From assembly GCF_900184735.1 (NCBI RefSeq), contig NZ_LT855388.1, positions 1 to 64,000 of the forward strand: DNA of 64,000 bases. Direction: 5' to 3'. Made by a program: the position numbers and the translations under genes. Shown piece after piece: positions 15,837 through 24,218 of this stretch. Below the pieces are notes generated by a model. That model saw only the letters and a list, made by a program, of their open reading frames with translations, was not told where the DNA came from and did no database searches. Origin of the DNA: Paucisalibacillus globulus (lineage in GTDB: Bacteria; Bacillota; Bacilli; Bacillales; Amphibacillaceae). How positions within the stretch are numbered: position 1 is the stretch's first letter; the number at the start of each line of letters is the position of its first letter.

Positions 15837-17627
15837 ATGATTAAATTTTCAAAGCCAACGGTAGAACAATTTTTACGTACATATGTCATATCGAACTTTG
15901 CTGTGAGTAAAGATGAAAGTCGACTTGTTTTTAATACGAATTTAAATGGAAAGATGAATTTATGGGCTATGGATTTACCAAGTACATTTCCGTATTTATT
16001 CGCTCAAAAGGATCAATCTTCCAATTTTATTAAATTTGACCCGGAAGGTCGTTATGTACTAACGGGATATGATAATGATGGGGATGAGAATTATCAGATC
16101 TATGCAGTACCGAGTGAAGGTGGAGTGCCTCAAGGATTAATTACAGGGGACGCTTCGGAAAAGTATTATTATGTGCATTTAAGTGATGATGGTAAACGCG
16201 TTTATTATGTTACATCAGAAGGAAATCCTAACTTTTTAAACACACGAGTTCGTAATTTAGAAGACGGATCAGATATCTTATTAAATGAGGGGACAAACGG
16301 TCCAACTTACTTGACAGGTGTATCGGAGAAAGAAGATGTATTGGTTTACATGCGTTTGTTGGCGAATACCTATATACAGCTATTTGTTAAAGATGGCGAA
16401 GAAATGGTTAGCTTAACTCCTGATCCAGATAAAGTACATGTTGCTACTGGTCCAGTGTTTGTTGGGGATAAGGATATTTATTTTACTACGAACTATGATC
16501 AAGAATATAGTTATGTAGCCAAATATAACTTGGATACTAAGAAGTTTGAAGAAGTAGTTAGTATTGATAATGAAAGTATTGAAGGACTTCAGTATGATAA
16601 AGAAAATAATTACCTTTATTTCGGTACGGAAAAAGGGGTAGAGGATATTCTTTATCGCTATAACTTGGAAACAAATGAGGTTGAAAAGTTAACTACTCCA
16701 GTAGATGTACTGGAAAAACTGGTTGTTACAAAATCCGGTAATCTTTATATACTGGGACGTAGTGCAACAATTCCATTTAACATTTACAAGAGTACAGACG
16801 GAGAAAATTGGGAATCCCTTACCAATAACCGAGTACTAGGTGTAAGCCAAGAAGTGATGGTTGAACCAGAAGTAGTTACCTATTCATCATTTGATGGAAT
16901 GGAAATTGAAGCATTATTATTTAAGGCTAAGCCGGATAATGATAATGGCTATACCATTTTTTGGCCACATGGGGGACCGCAAGCGTCAGAACGTAAAATG
17001 TTCCGTGCAATGTTCCAAAGTGCATTAAATCGCGGATATACTATTTTTGCACCTAACTTCCGTGGGAGTACAGGTTATGGGTCATCCTTTGTAAAATTAG
17101 TGGAACAAGATTGGGGACATGGGCCGCGCCTAGATTGCGTTGCAGGAATTGAGTGGCTATTTGAAAATAATGTAACCGATAGAGATAAGTTGTTCTTAGT
17201 TGGCGGTAGCTATGGTGGATATATGTCCTTACTCCTGCATGGCCGTCATCCAGAATATTTTAAAGCGGTTGTCGACATCTTCGGCCCATCCGATTTATTT
17301 ACATTTGTTAATTCTGTTCCACCTCATTGGAAACCAATGATGGAACGTTGGGTGGGAGATCCTGAGAGGGATAAAGAACGATTTATAAAAGATTCACCAA
17401 TCACATACTTGGATACCATGACCAAGCCTATGTTAGTTATTCAAGGAGCAAAAGATCCTAGAGTAGTAAAAGAAGAATCAGATCAAATTGTTGCAAAACT
17501 AGAAGAAAAAGGACGCGACGTCGAATATCTCGTCTTAGAAGATGAAGGGCATGGATTCTCTAAAAAAGAGAATGAGATTAAAGTTTATAATATGATGTTG
17601 GATTTCTTAGAAAAGCATCAGGGCTAA
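15837..17627 (+). CDS. S9 family prolyl-oligopeptidase-like serine peptidase
   Basis: A 596-residue cytosolic-looking protein without a signal peptide. The N-terminal two-thirds has the repeating S-x-D-G / D-x-x-x-x-N pattern of a beta-propeller (residues about 20-340). The C-terminal alpha/beta-hydrolase domain carries the triad: Ser458 in G-G-S-Y-G-G-Y, Asp540 in A-K-D-P-R-V, and His572 in E-G-H-G-F. Acylaminoacyl-peptidase or dipeptidyl-peptidase activity is expected; substrate unknown. The start at 15837 has GGAGAG 7-8 nt upstream; an upstream in-frame ATG lacks a ribosome binding site. Single-gene unit. Confidence 0.9.
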   Translation: MIKFSKPTVEQFLRTYVISNFAVSKDESRLVFNTNLNGKMNLWAMDLPSTFPYLFAQKDQSSNFIKFDPEGRYVLTGYDNDGDENYQIYAVPSEGGVPQGLITGDASEKYYYVHLSDDGKRVYYVTSEGNPNFLNTRVRNLEDGSDILLNEGTNGPTYLTGVSEKEDVLVYMRLLANTYIQLFVKDGEEMVSLTPDPDKVHVATGPVFVGDKDIYFTTNYDQEYSYVAKYNLDTKKFEEVVSIDNESIEGLQYDKENNYLYFGTEKGVEDILYRYNLETNEVEKLTTPVDVLEKLVVTKSGNLYILGRSATIPFNIYKSTDGENWESLTNNRVLGVSQEVMVEPEVVTYSSFDGMEIEALLFKAKPDNDNGYTIFWPHGGPQASERKMFRAMFQSALNRGYTIFAPNFRGSTGYGSSFVKLVEQDWGHGPRLDCVAGIEWLFENNVTDRDKLFLVGGSYGGYMSLLLHGRHPEYFKAVVDIFGPSDLFTFVNSVPPHWKPMMERWVGDPERDKERFIKDSPITYLDTMTKPMLVIQGAKDPRVVKEESDQIVAKLEEKGRDVEYLVLEDEGHGFSKKENEIKVYNMMLDFLEKHQG

Positions 17628-17635
17628 AGTGAGAG

Positions 17636-17671
17636 GCATATGGGGAACCATTTTTCCCATATGCTTTTTTG
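17636..17671 (+). terminator. terminator of the S9 peptidase gene
   Basis: GCATATGGG pairs with CCCATATGC around GAACCATTTTT, followed by TTTTTT. Confidence 0.88.
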
Positions 17672-17745
17672 TGCGTTTTAAAAAAGAACGATTATTATGA
17701 AATAGCCATATACTATAAATATGTCCTCACCTGCATAAATTAATA

Positions 17746-17775
17746 TTGACCAACTAATACCTTTTCATGTAAAAT
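17746..17775 (+). promoter_or_regulatory. glmS promoter
   Basis: TTGACC, an 18-bp spacer and TAAAAT. It lies about 90 nt upstream of the ribozyme cleavage site, so the 5' leader carries the ribozyme. Confidence 0.65.
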
Positions 17776-17867
17776 TATTTGGTGTTCACTTTTGGCATCT
17801 GTATTGCCAAGAACATGTTGGTCATTATTATAACTACAAGGAGGATAGAAAAGAATAGTAATAAAAA

Positions 17868-18030
17868 GCGCCAGGACTATTTTCTGATCGGAAAAAGGAA
17901 AATAGTTGACGAGGAAGAAGGTTATCGAAGTATTCGGCGGATGCCTTCCGATTGTACACTCCAGTCGTGATGCTTTTTTCTTAAAACAGTGGGGTAACTT
18001 ACTGCACAAAGGAAAAAAGTCGAGTGTTAC
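17868..18030 (+). ncRNA. glmS ribozyme-riboswitch
   Basis: The glmS catalytic RNA: the self-cleavage site lies between A17867 and G17868, in AAAGCGCCAGGACT. P1 is ACTATTTTC pairing with GAAAATAGT, and it is followed by the hallmark GTTGACGAGG and ATTCGGCGGATGCCTTCCG. TACACTC (17955) pairs with GAGTGTTA (18022), which sets the 3' limit. It senses glucosamine-6-phosphate and triggers mRNA decay of glmS. Further downstream, GGGGCAA (18049) and TTGCCCC (18104) can pair just before the glmS ribosome binding site. Confidence 0.95.
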
Positions 18031-18126
18031 AGATAAAAACACGAGAAAGGGGCAATGAAACGCCCCGTAGAAAGATTTTGTCCTTTTATTGGTCGTTTGT
18101 TGCCCCTACGAGGAGGAACTAAACGA

Positions 18127-19929
18127 ATGTGTGGAATTGTTGGATATATTGGACAGAATAATTCAAAAGAAGTATTACTAAATGGACTAGAAAAATTAGA
18201 ATACCGTGGTTATGACTCAGCTGGTATTGCTTTATTACAAGAGAGTGGCGTGGATCTATTTAAGGTAAAAGGTCGTATTGCTGCCCTTAAAGAAAAAGTT
18301 GATCTAGATGCCTATGCGACGATGGGAATTGGTCATACACGCTGGGCAACACATGGGGAACCAAGTGTGGATAATGCTCACCCACATCAAAGTCTATCAG
18401 GAAGATTTACCCTTGTGCATAATGGGGTTATTGAGAATTATCAAGACTTAAAGCGTGATTATCTCCAGGGTGTGGAATTTCATAGTGAAACAGATACAGA
18501 GGTAATTGTTCACTTGATTGAAGAACTTCATAGAGAAACAAACGATACGTTAGAAAGCTTCCGTCAAGCAATGGAACTTCTAAATGGGTCTTATGCTATT
18601 GCGATGATTGATAATCAAGATGCGGAAACACTTTATGTGGCAAAAAATAAAAGCCCATTATTAGTAGGTCTTGGTGATGAATTTAATGTTGTGGCAAGTG
18701 ATGCTATGGCAACATTAAAGGAGACAAATCAATATCTTGAGATTCATGATAAAGAAATCGTTATTGTTAAACGTAACTCTGTTCGGATTCTATCATTAGA
18801 CGGTACAGTGATGGAACGTGCTCCATATACTGCACAGATTGATGCAAGCGACATTGAAAAAGGAACCTATCCACACTTTATGTTGAAAGAAGTGGATGAG
18901 CAACCAATTGTAATGCGTAAAATCATCAACGAGTATCAGGATGAAAATGGTGAATTAAAAGTAGATGATGATATACGCTCTGCAATGAAAAATTGTGATC
19001 GTATCTATATTATTGCTGCAGGAACAAGTTACCATGCTGGATTAGTTGGTAAAAACCTAATTGAAAAATTAGCGAATGTTCCGGTTGAAGTGCATGTATC
19101 TAGTGAATTCTCTTATAACATGCCATTGTTATCAGAAAAACCATTATTTATCTTTATTTCTCAAAGTGGGGAAACAGCGGATAGTCGAACAGTTCTTGTA
19201 AAAATTAAAGAAATGGGATACCCAGCACTAACAGTTACAAATGTGCCAGGATCTACCCTTTCTCGTGAAGCAGATTATACGTTACACCTATATGCAGGAC
19301 CAGAAATTGCTGTTGCATCTACTAAAGCATATACAGCACAAATTGCGGTTCTTGCAATATTAGCGGCAGATACAGCTCAAGTAAAAGGCTATAAATTAGA
19401 TTTTGATCTATTCCAAGAACTTGGAATTGTGGCCAATGCAATGGATGTCTTAATTGCACAGAAAGAAGAGCTTGAACAAATAACAAGAGAGTATCTCTCA
19501 ACTACTCGAAATGCATTCTTTATTGGGCGTAGTTTAGATTATTATGTATCTCTTGAAGGTGCATTGAAATTAAAAGAAATTTCCTATATCCAGGCAGAGG
19601 GATTTGCTGGAGGAGAATTAAAGCATGGTACTATTGCTTTAATTGAAAAAGGAACTCCTGTCATTGCTCTTGTAACACAGGAAAAAGTTAATTATTCTAT
19701 TCGTGGTAATGTGCAAGAGGTGGTAGCACGTGGAGCTAATGCATTAATCATTAGTATGAAAGGCCTTGAACAGGATGATGATGCATTTGTCATTCCAACA
19801 GTCCATAAACTATTGACGCCATTAGCTAGCGTTATTGCCCTACAAATTATTGCTTATTATGCTGCATTACATCGTGGATGTGATGTTGATAAGCCTCGTA
19901 ATTTGGCGAAGAGTGTGACGGTGGAGTAG
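18127..19929 (+). CDS. glmS: glutamine-fructose-6-phosphate aminotransferase GlmS
   Basis: A 600-residue enzyme making glucosamine-6-phosphate from fructose-6-phosphate and glutamine, the entry to cell-wall amino sugars. The Ntn glutaminase domain starts directly with the nucleophile (M-C-G-I-V-G-Y) and shows H-T-R-W-A-T-H-G near residue 70 and H-N-G-V-I-E-N-Y near 98. Two SIS isomerase domains follow ([21 protein letters not shown]). It ends with the conserved K-S-V-T-V-E. The start at 18127 places Cys second and has GAGGAGG upstream. Controlled by the upstream ribozyme. Confidence 0.98.
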   Translation: MCGIVGYIGQNNSKEVLLNGLEKLEYRGYDSAGIALLQESGVDLFKVKGRIAALKEKVDLDAYATMGIGHTRWATHGEPSVDNAHPHQSLSGRFTLVHNGVIENYQDLKRDYLQGVEFHSETDTEVIVHLIEELHRETNDTLESFRQAMELLNGSYAIAMIDNQDAETLYVAKNKSPLLVGLGDEFNVVASDAMATLKETNQYLEIHDKEIVIVKRNSVRILSLDGTVMERAPYTAQIDASDIEKGTYPHFMLKEVDEQPIVMRKIINEYQDENGELKVDDDIRSAMKNCDRIYIIAAGTSYHAGLVGKNLIEKLANVPVEVHVSSEFSYNMPLLSEKPLFIFISQSGETADSRTVLVKIKEMGYPALTVTNVPGSTLSREADYTLHLYAGPEIAVASTKAYTAQIAVLAILAADTAQVKGYKLDFDLFQELGIVANAMDVLIAQKEELEQITREYLSTTRNAFFIGRSLDYYVSLEGALKLKEISYIQAEGFAGGELKHGTIALIEKGTPVIALVTQEKVNYSIRGNVQEVVARGANALIISMKGLEQDDDAFVIPTVHKLLTPLASVIALQIIAYYAALHRGCDVDKPRNLAKSVTVE

Positions 19930-19960
19930 TTTTGGTTAATAACACATGTTTTTCGGTGTG

Positions 19961-20028
19961 TGTCCACTTACATTAAAGTTGGTAAATTTACATTAAAGTT
20001 GGTAAATTTCAATAAAGTGGATATCTAT
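19961..20028 (+). repeat. transposon-like left end with two 20-bp direct repeats (end 1)
   Basis: Begins TGTCCACTT, then two exact 20-bp copies of ACATTAAAGTTGGTAAATTT at 19970 and 19990, followed by CAATAAAGTGGATA. The same ends recur at 21641 and 22960 and, inverted, at 22747-22885. A TG terminus with sub-terminal repeats resembles IS21-like or Tn7/Mu-type transposon ends; the family is inference. The gap 19930-20387 also holds the hairpin and the gene remnant listed below. Confidence 0.7.
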
Positions 20029-20131
20029 CTGAAACTCTGCTTTGCAATTTAAAACTAAGTCCTAGAAGAGGTAACTTAGTTTTACAAATAAGGAGTTACA
20101 GGTGACAGCTATGTACTGAACCTTTATGTAA

Positions 20132-20185
20132 AATCAATCAGGATCGGGAACGTACTAAAAGTACGCTTTCTCGGTTCTTTTTTTG
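20132..20185 (+). terminator. terminator-like hairpin of the decayed element (copy 1)
   Basis: CGGGAACGTAC faces GTACGCTTTCTCGG with a bulge, followed by TTCTTTTTTTG. The same block occurs at 21694-21752 next to another copy of the transposon end, so it probably belongs to the element. Confidence 0.55.
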
Positions 20186-20221
20186 TGCAAATTAAAACCG
20201 CTTCTAACCTTTTTCTCCGTT

Positions 20222-20311
20222 TCCATTTGTGAAGTAGGCACGTTAAGAGATGCTGCTGGTTGTGCTACTTGTGACAATTGTGGCACAATTGAAGTGCGGA
20301 TTGTAGCTTAA
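20222..20311 (+). pseudogene. C-terminal fragment of a cysteine-rich protein (possibly class II ribonucleotide reductase)
   Basis: An open frame with no start codon ends S-I-C-E-V-G-T-L-R-D-A-A-G-C-A-T-C-D-N-C-G before a TAA at 20309-20311. The G-C-A-T-C-x-N-C-G pattern resembles the extreme C terminus of adenosylcobalamin-dependent ribonucleotide reductases. Only about 29 codons remain, so identity is tentative. Confidence 0.35.
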
Positions 20312-20321
20312 CTCAATGCTA

Positions 20322-20370
20322 AAAAAGACATCTAATTTATTCATAAAATAAGATTGGATGTCTTTTTATT
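20322..20370 (-). terminator. terminator of the small membrane-protein gene (bidirectional)
   Basis: AAAAAGACATC pairs with GATGTCTTTTT across an AT-rich loop. It lies just after the stop codon of the minus-strand gene. Confidence 0.7.
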
Positions 20371-20387
20371 TTATTTTAAGAGTAAAT

Positions 20388-20663
20388 TTAGTTCTTTATC
20401 TTTTTATATACTTTAACGCCCAGCAAGATAATGAAATAATAAATAAGCGAATTGATTAAAAAGGCCAGAGCATTGAAACTTATATTAACTAAATTAAGTG
20501 GATTTAATACAGACAATGGGCTGTTATACCATTGTTCGTAATCATAAAATACATAAAACGACAGAGGGAAGCCCAGTACTTTATCCCCCTCTACTTTCTC
20601 ACTAAATAAGAAAATAGTTAGCAAGGTTAATAAAAGACTAAGTATAAATACCCTTGTTTTCAT
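20388..20663 (-). CDS. small membrane protein of unknown function
   Basis: A 91-residue protein with a hydrophobic N-terminal segment (residues 4-22, possibly an uncleaved signal anchor) and a second transmembrane helix near residues 63-84, ending K-V-Y-K-K-I-K-N. I do not recognise a family. GGAGG lies 9-10 nt upstream of the ATG, so translation is credible. It sits inside the accessory region among transposon ends and is oriented opposite to the neighbouring secreted-protein gene. Confidence 0.6.
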   Translation of the reverse strand: MKTRVFILSLLLTLLTIFLFSEKVEGDKVLGFPLSFYVFYDYEQWYNSPLSVLNPLNLVNISFNALAFLINSLIYYFIILLGVKVYKKIKN

Positions 20664-20782
20664 TAATATTCACCTCCGTTCTAGTGCTAGTTTTCCATTT
20701 TTCTAAATTTTAACAATTTTAATACAAGCATATGATATAATTTACCTGAAATAAAATAAAAAAACAAGGGAGGTAAGTACTA

Positions 20783-21451
20783 ATGACATTAAAAAAGATT
20801 GGATTGATATTTTTGGCATTAGTATTACTAGTTTCTGCATTTGTGGTAAGTCCTGTAAGTGCTGATACAAGTGTTAGTGAACTAGACCAGAAAGAATTAG
20901 AACTAGCAGAATTAGAAAAGGCTCTAAAAGCTATTGATCCTAATATTAAGCTAATAGACGCTAGCGAATTACCAGAAGGAACTGAAATGGTAGAAATGAA
21001 TTCTAATTTTGAAATCTTGAACACCACGAAACAAGTAGTTGATTTAAACAACCATGCAGTCATGGATGAAGTAGAAGCGCCATCGGTTGAAGAACCGATT
21101 CTCAAAGAAATTAGTCACGATCCTGTATTCACTACAAATGTAACATGGCGTTATGATTCATTCGTTAGAAAGGCCTGGTATGACGCTGCTTTTCAATTCA
21201 GAAGAATTTCTTATCAGTACTATGATATCTCTGGCAAGATTAAGAAAGTAAAAAACATTAAAGCTGATTATGTTGGTGCAGTTGCGGGAACTTATCATCA
21301 TAGACATTCAACCTACAGCATTACCAACAATGGAAAAACTGTTGGATTTAAGATTTATGGCGATTATGTGTTAGGTGTAGTTGTTAAAGGTACGCCAATT
21401 GGAATAGTAATTCCTCAGAATTGGAGTTATGGAACCACCCCTAGATTATAA
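20783..21451 (+). CDS. secreted protein of unknown function
   Basis: A 222-residue protein with a clear signal peptide (MTLKKIG, hydrophobic core, cleavage near V-S-A-D at residue 28). An acidic Glu/Leu-rich segment follows (residues 33-55), then a C-terminal basic and aromatic domain with Y-H-H-R-H-S and repeated Y-x-Y. It is probably released or wall-associated. I do not recognise a family. GGGAGG precedes the ATG and an extended -10 (TGATATAAT at 20734) lies upstream. It is flanked by transposon ends and could be cargo or an island gene. Confidence 0.65.
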   Translation: MTLKKIGLIFLALVLLVSAFVVSPVSADTSVSELDQKELELAELEKALKAIDPNIKLIDASELPEGTEMVEMNSNFEILNTTKQVVDLNNHAVMDEVEAPSVEEPILKEISHDPVFTTNVTWRYDSFVRKAWYDAAFQFRRISYQYYDISGKIKKVKNIKADYVGAVAGTYHHRHSTYSITNNGKTVGFKIYGDYVLGVVVKGTPIGIVIPQNWSYGTTPRL

Positions 21452-21486
21452 TTAGTCTATAAGTAATAGGTTTTTTAAAGTCTATC

Positions 21487-21536
21487 TAAAAAAGACGAGG
21501 CTATGTTCCCTTAGGAATGTCTTGTCTTTTTAATTT
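21487..21536 (+). terminator. terminator of the secreted-protein gene
   Basis: AAAAAGACGAG pairs with CTTGTCTTTTT (one mismatch) and is followed by TAATTTTC. Confidence 0.65.
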
Positions 21537-21640
21537 TCTTACTGACTATTCTACTGTATAGCTTACATTATGTTAATGGTAAAAATAGTACCAAATTGTC
21601 CTTTAAAGAAAGGAACTTATCTTATGTTTATAGTTCCATG

Positions 21641-21752
21641 TGTCCAGTAACATTATAGTTGGTAAATTTACAACAAAGTTAGTAAACTTACTGGATCAAT
21701 TCAGAATCGGGAACGTACCCAAAGGTATGCTTTCTCGGTATTTTTTTTGTTT
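21641..21752 (+). repeat. transposon-like left end with hairpin (end 2)
   Basis: TGTCCAGTA, then ACATTATAGTTGGTAAATTT (21650-21669) and a diverged second 20-mer ACAACAAAGTTAGTAAACTT (21670-21689). This is followed by a close copy (21694-21752) of the hairpin block seen at 20132. No transposase ORF is present; the short frames across it look spurious. Confidence 0.65.
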
Positions 21753-21863
21753 CGTGGAAATAAAGTTTTTACTTGGGAAAATAGTTATTTTCTTTGGAAC
21801 AAAATTCTATACTGGACCCGGCTATCACTTTACCGCAAACGGGTCCAGATTGTGGAGTAACTC

Positions 21864-21956
21864 TAACCCTGCTTAGTAGATCTATACTGTGCAGCAAAGA
21901 TCTTCATTATTAATTGACTTTGTTAAAAAGACATCTTTAATTAACAGGCAGGGTTA
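21864..21956. repeat. short inverted repeat, possible mini-element
   Basis: TAACCCTGC (21864) and GCAGGGTTA (21948) are perfect inverted ends, 93 bp overall, with AT-rich DNA inside. A separate hairpin CTGGACCCG/CGGGTCCAG lies just before at 21812-21847. Either may be part of a decayed IS. Confidence 0.4.
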
Positions 21957-22060
21957 TAGTACAAAATATGCTAAAACTATTGTAAAACATTTCACATGTG
22001 AGGGTTTCCAACTCGATGAATATAGAGTGAATGACATATGATAATAATGGAGGGGAAGAA

Positions 22061-22555
22061 ATGAAGTTTTGTTTTCGATGTGGTGTAGAACTTCTTTTTC
22101 AACAATCAAAGTATTGCCATGATTGTGGTGCTGAATTAAAGATAGATTATACTTCTGAAGAAATTATGCCTAGTAAGAATCATGAAGATATCGAAAATTA
22201 TAAGTACTTTAGATTATTAGTATATGCTGTTTATTATGACCAAGAACAGGATTTTAAGCTTAATCAATATCAAAACTTTATTGATGATCTCTTACAGGAG
22301 AATAATCTTCATCCTTATCTTAAAGAAATGTATGATAAGGGTACTTTGTGGGTTTTTTTAGATAGCTATGTGAAGAAGTTAAAATCGGGTGAGATTAAAT
22401 GGGATAAAGTAATTCCAGACACCGAAGTTGATAAAGAAAAAGCCCACTTCTTACAAAAAAATGATTATATTGATATTGCAGAAGAAACTATTGATGCTTT
22501 TATTGATCCGAACACTTCAATTAAGAAAGTGTTAAATTTACTAAGAGATAAATGA
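22061..22555 (+). CDS. zinc-ribbon protein of unknown function
   Basis: A 164-residue protein with an N-terminal zinc ribbon: C-F-R-C-G at residues 4-8 and C-H-D-C-G near residue 23. A mostly helical, acidic and Lys-rich domain follows, with D-I-A-E-E-T-I-D-A-F-I near the C terminus. Similar N-terminal ribbons occur in many membrane-associated or regulatory Bacillus proteins, but the rest is unfamiliar. ATG 22061 is preceded by GGAGGGG. It lies between transposon end 2 and the inverted ends at 22747-22885, so it could be mobilised cargo. Confidence 0.6.
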   Translation: MKFCFRCGVELLFQQSKYCHDCGAELKIDYTSEEIMPSKNHEDIENYKYFRLLVYAVYYDQEQDFKLNQYQNFIDDLLQENNLHPYLKEMYDKGTLWVFLDSYVKKLKSGEIKWDKVIPDTEVDKEKAHFLQKNDYIDIAEETIDAFIDPNTSIKKVLNLLRDK

Positions 22556-22746
22556 GTAAAACTCAGAAAAAGCTACTTTTAACCAAAACATTCAGTTAGC
22601 TTTCTATGAGCTTTTAAAAAAACCAGTCCTTATAGAATTATTGGGCGCGATTGTGAGCAAAAGTAAACAACTTTATTTTCACTTAACATTTTTGTGCAAT
22701 TAAAAACTGCTTCTACATCAGCATTACAATCATAGGAGTGAGGTAT

Positions 22747-22885
22747 ATTTACCAACTTTAATGTAATTGCTATTTTCCCCCCATGCAAAGTTACCAACTT
22801 TAATGTAATTATTTAGTTTACAGAAAAACGCAAAACACCTGTTATATAAGCATTTTAAATTTACCAACTATAATGTAAGTGAACA
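22747..22885 (-). repeat. transposon-like right end with three inverted repeats
   Basis: Three inverted copies of the 20-mer motif (ACCAACTTTAATGT at 22751 and 22793; ACCAACTATAATGT at 22863). The last ends in AAGTGAACA, the counterpart of the left end TGTCCA. Just before it, at 22690, a stretch matches bases 20181-20215 (TTTTTGTGCAA.TTAAAA.C.GCTTCT). Together with ends 1 and 2 it defines possible units 19961-22885 or 21641-22885. Confidence 0.65.
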
Positions 22886-22959
22886 GTGTGATTTATCCTT
22901 ATAAGTGAGACTTAAAATAATTATACTTGAGACAATCTATAATTGAATTTGATACTTGA

Positions 22960-22999
22960 TGTCCAATAACATTATAGTTGGTAAATTTCAAAAAGTGGA
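22960..22999 (+). repeat. transposon-like left end (end 3)
   Basis: TGTCCAATA followed by ACATTATAGTTGGTAAATTT and CAAAAAGTGGATAGATA; the tail matches end 1. Only one 20-mer is present. Confidence 0.65.
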
Positions 23000-23013
23000 T
23001 AGATACTTTTTTT

Positions 23014-23049
23014 CAACCTCTGCCCTTAAATAGGGACAGAGGTTTTTTT
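23014..23049 (+). terminator. terminator-like hairpin
   Basis: AACCTCTG pairs with CAGAGGTT, extended inward by CCC/GGG, and is followed by TTTTTTTG. No intact gene precedes it; it may have belonged to the decayed element. Confidence 0.65.
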
Positions 23050-23223
23050 GTGGTTACTTTAGAGTGATTGGAAATCGTACAAATTATCGGGGTAATTTTT
23101 TTAGGAACTATTTGAGCTAAGAAATGGATACTCATGTTAAAATATGAATAATATTATTAATATTAAGTACTTGACTAATAAGGCAGAATACTTGAAGATA
23201 TATGATGAAAGGAAGGGAAAAGA

Positions 23224-23760
23224 TTGAAAATGAACTCTAACAAAGTATTTTTATCGATAATTGCTTTACTTGTATTATTTATTTTCTCTACATTTTTAGG
23301 AACAACGGAATCTTATGAATCACCGAGCAAATTATCCCAAAATCATAAAGAATCTAAGAAGTTGGGTTTGAAGAAACAGGAAATTAATCGTATCAATATC
23401 CTACCAGAACTAACCTTTGTTGGTTTTGATTCTGAAAATAAAACTTTTAACTTTGGGATAGAGTTTGAACATTTTATATGGAGAGAAAGTCACCCTTTTC
23501 TTATAACAATAGATGTCACTAATGATTACTTATTGTCATATTTAGATGAAAATCAAAAAGCAAGTTTGGTAATAGAGAGTTCAGTCCTTCAAACTGAAAA
23601 TGGTGTATCGGGCTTTGGTACATATTTTAACTTAAAGGAAGAAATCAATGAAAAAGATCTTGAACAAATTGGTTACGATAACGAATTTATTAAAGTGGTA
23701 ATAACAGATAAGGACGGAGTGGTTATAGAATCTGAAGACATCCATTACTCTGCTCACTAG
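23224..23760 (+). CDS. secreted or membrane-anchored protein of unknown function
   Basis: A 178-residue protein with an N-terminal hydrophobic segment (residues 7-25), a Lys/Ser-rich linker and a beta-rich acidic domain (residues 60-178). I recognise no family. It starts at TTG 23224, which has GGAAGGG well spaced upstream, or at ATG 23230. There is no lipobox. One of several orphan exported proteins in this accessory region. Confidence 0.6.
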   Translation: MKMNSNKVFLSIIALLVLFIFSTFLGTTESYESPSKLSQNHKESKKLGLKKQEINRINILPELTFVGFDSENKTFNFGIEFEHFIWRESHPFLITIDVTNDYLLSYLDENQKASLVIESSVLQTENGVSGFGTYFNLKEEINEKDLEQIGYDNEFIKVVITDKDGVVIESEDIHYSAH

Positions 23761-23925
23761 CATTTTTTTATTTACTTTATTAAGCTATCGAGTGCGATAA
23801 TTCAAAAAGGATTATCGTTTATTTTGTTGAAGATATTCTATTAAAGGGGCAGGTTAGTACAACAAGGGCAGAACCATCTTGTGTTAACGAGTAGAATAAT
23901 TATCTCTTAAAAGATATGTTTAAAG

Positions 23926-24110
23926 TATTCGCCACAATTTCAACACATTCCTCTACTAACTATAGATTTATTTGTTCGTTTTCTGTATGCTTTTCTCCAA
24001 CCTTTACCATCATGATTAAATCCATATCCTTTATCTACTAGGGACTTGAAGTACTTTTATACTGTTCCTTCTACTTCAGGGAAAATTCCAATCTCAAAAA
24101 GCGCTTCAAT
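23926..24110 (-). pseudogene. decayed coding fragment with two in-frame stops
   Basis: Reading the minus strand from about 24110 gives E-A-L-F-E-I-G-I-F-P-E-V-E-G-T-V, a TAA, then Y-F-K-S-L-V-D-K-G-Y-G-F-N-H-D-G-K-G-W-R, and later M-C, a TGA, and N-C-G-E-Y-F. The composition looks coding (zinc-ribbon-like C..C near the end) but there is no start and two stops interrupt. It lies in the otherwise empty 458-nt gap 23761-24218. Confidence 0.35.
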
Positions 24111-24218
24111 TATTTAATTATTTTAAATTATATTAATTTTTCTGTAAAAACAGAAGGAAAAATGAAATACTTTATCGAATTATATATTGAATTAAAAATA
24201 ATATAGGAGGGAAGAGTT

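Noticed and set aside
17740..18042. Minus-strand ORF over the glmS leader
   Set aside because: The region is fully explained by the glmS promoter and ribozyme.
21640..21876. 78-codon ORF starting at a transposon end
   Set aside because: It begins in the repeated end sequence and runs through the hairpin block; the composition does not look like a real protein.
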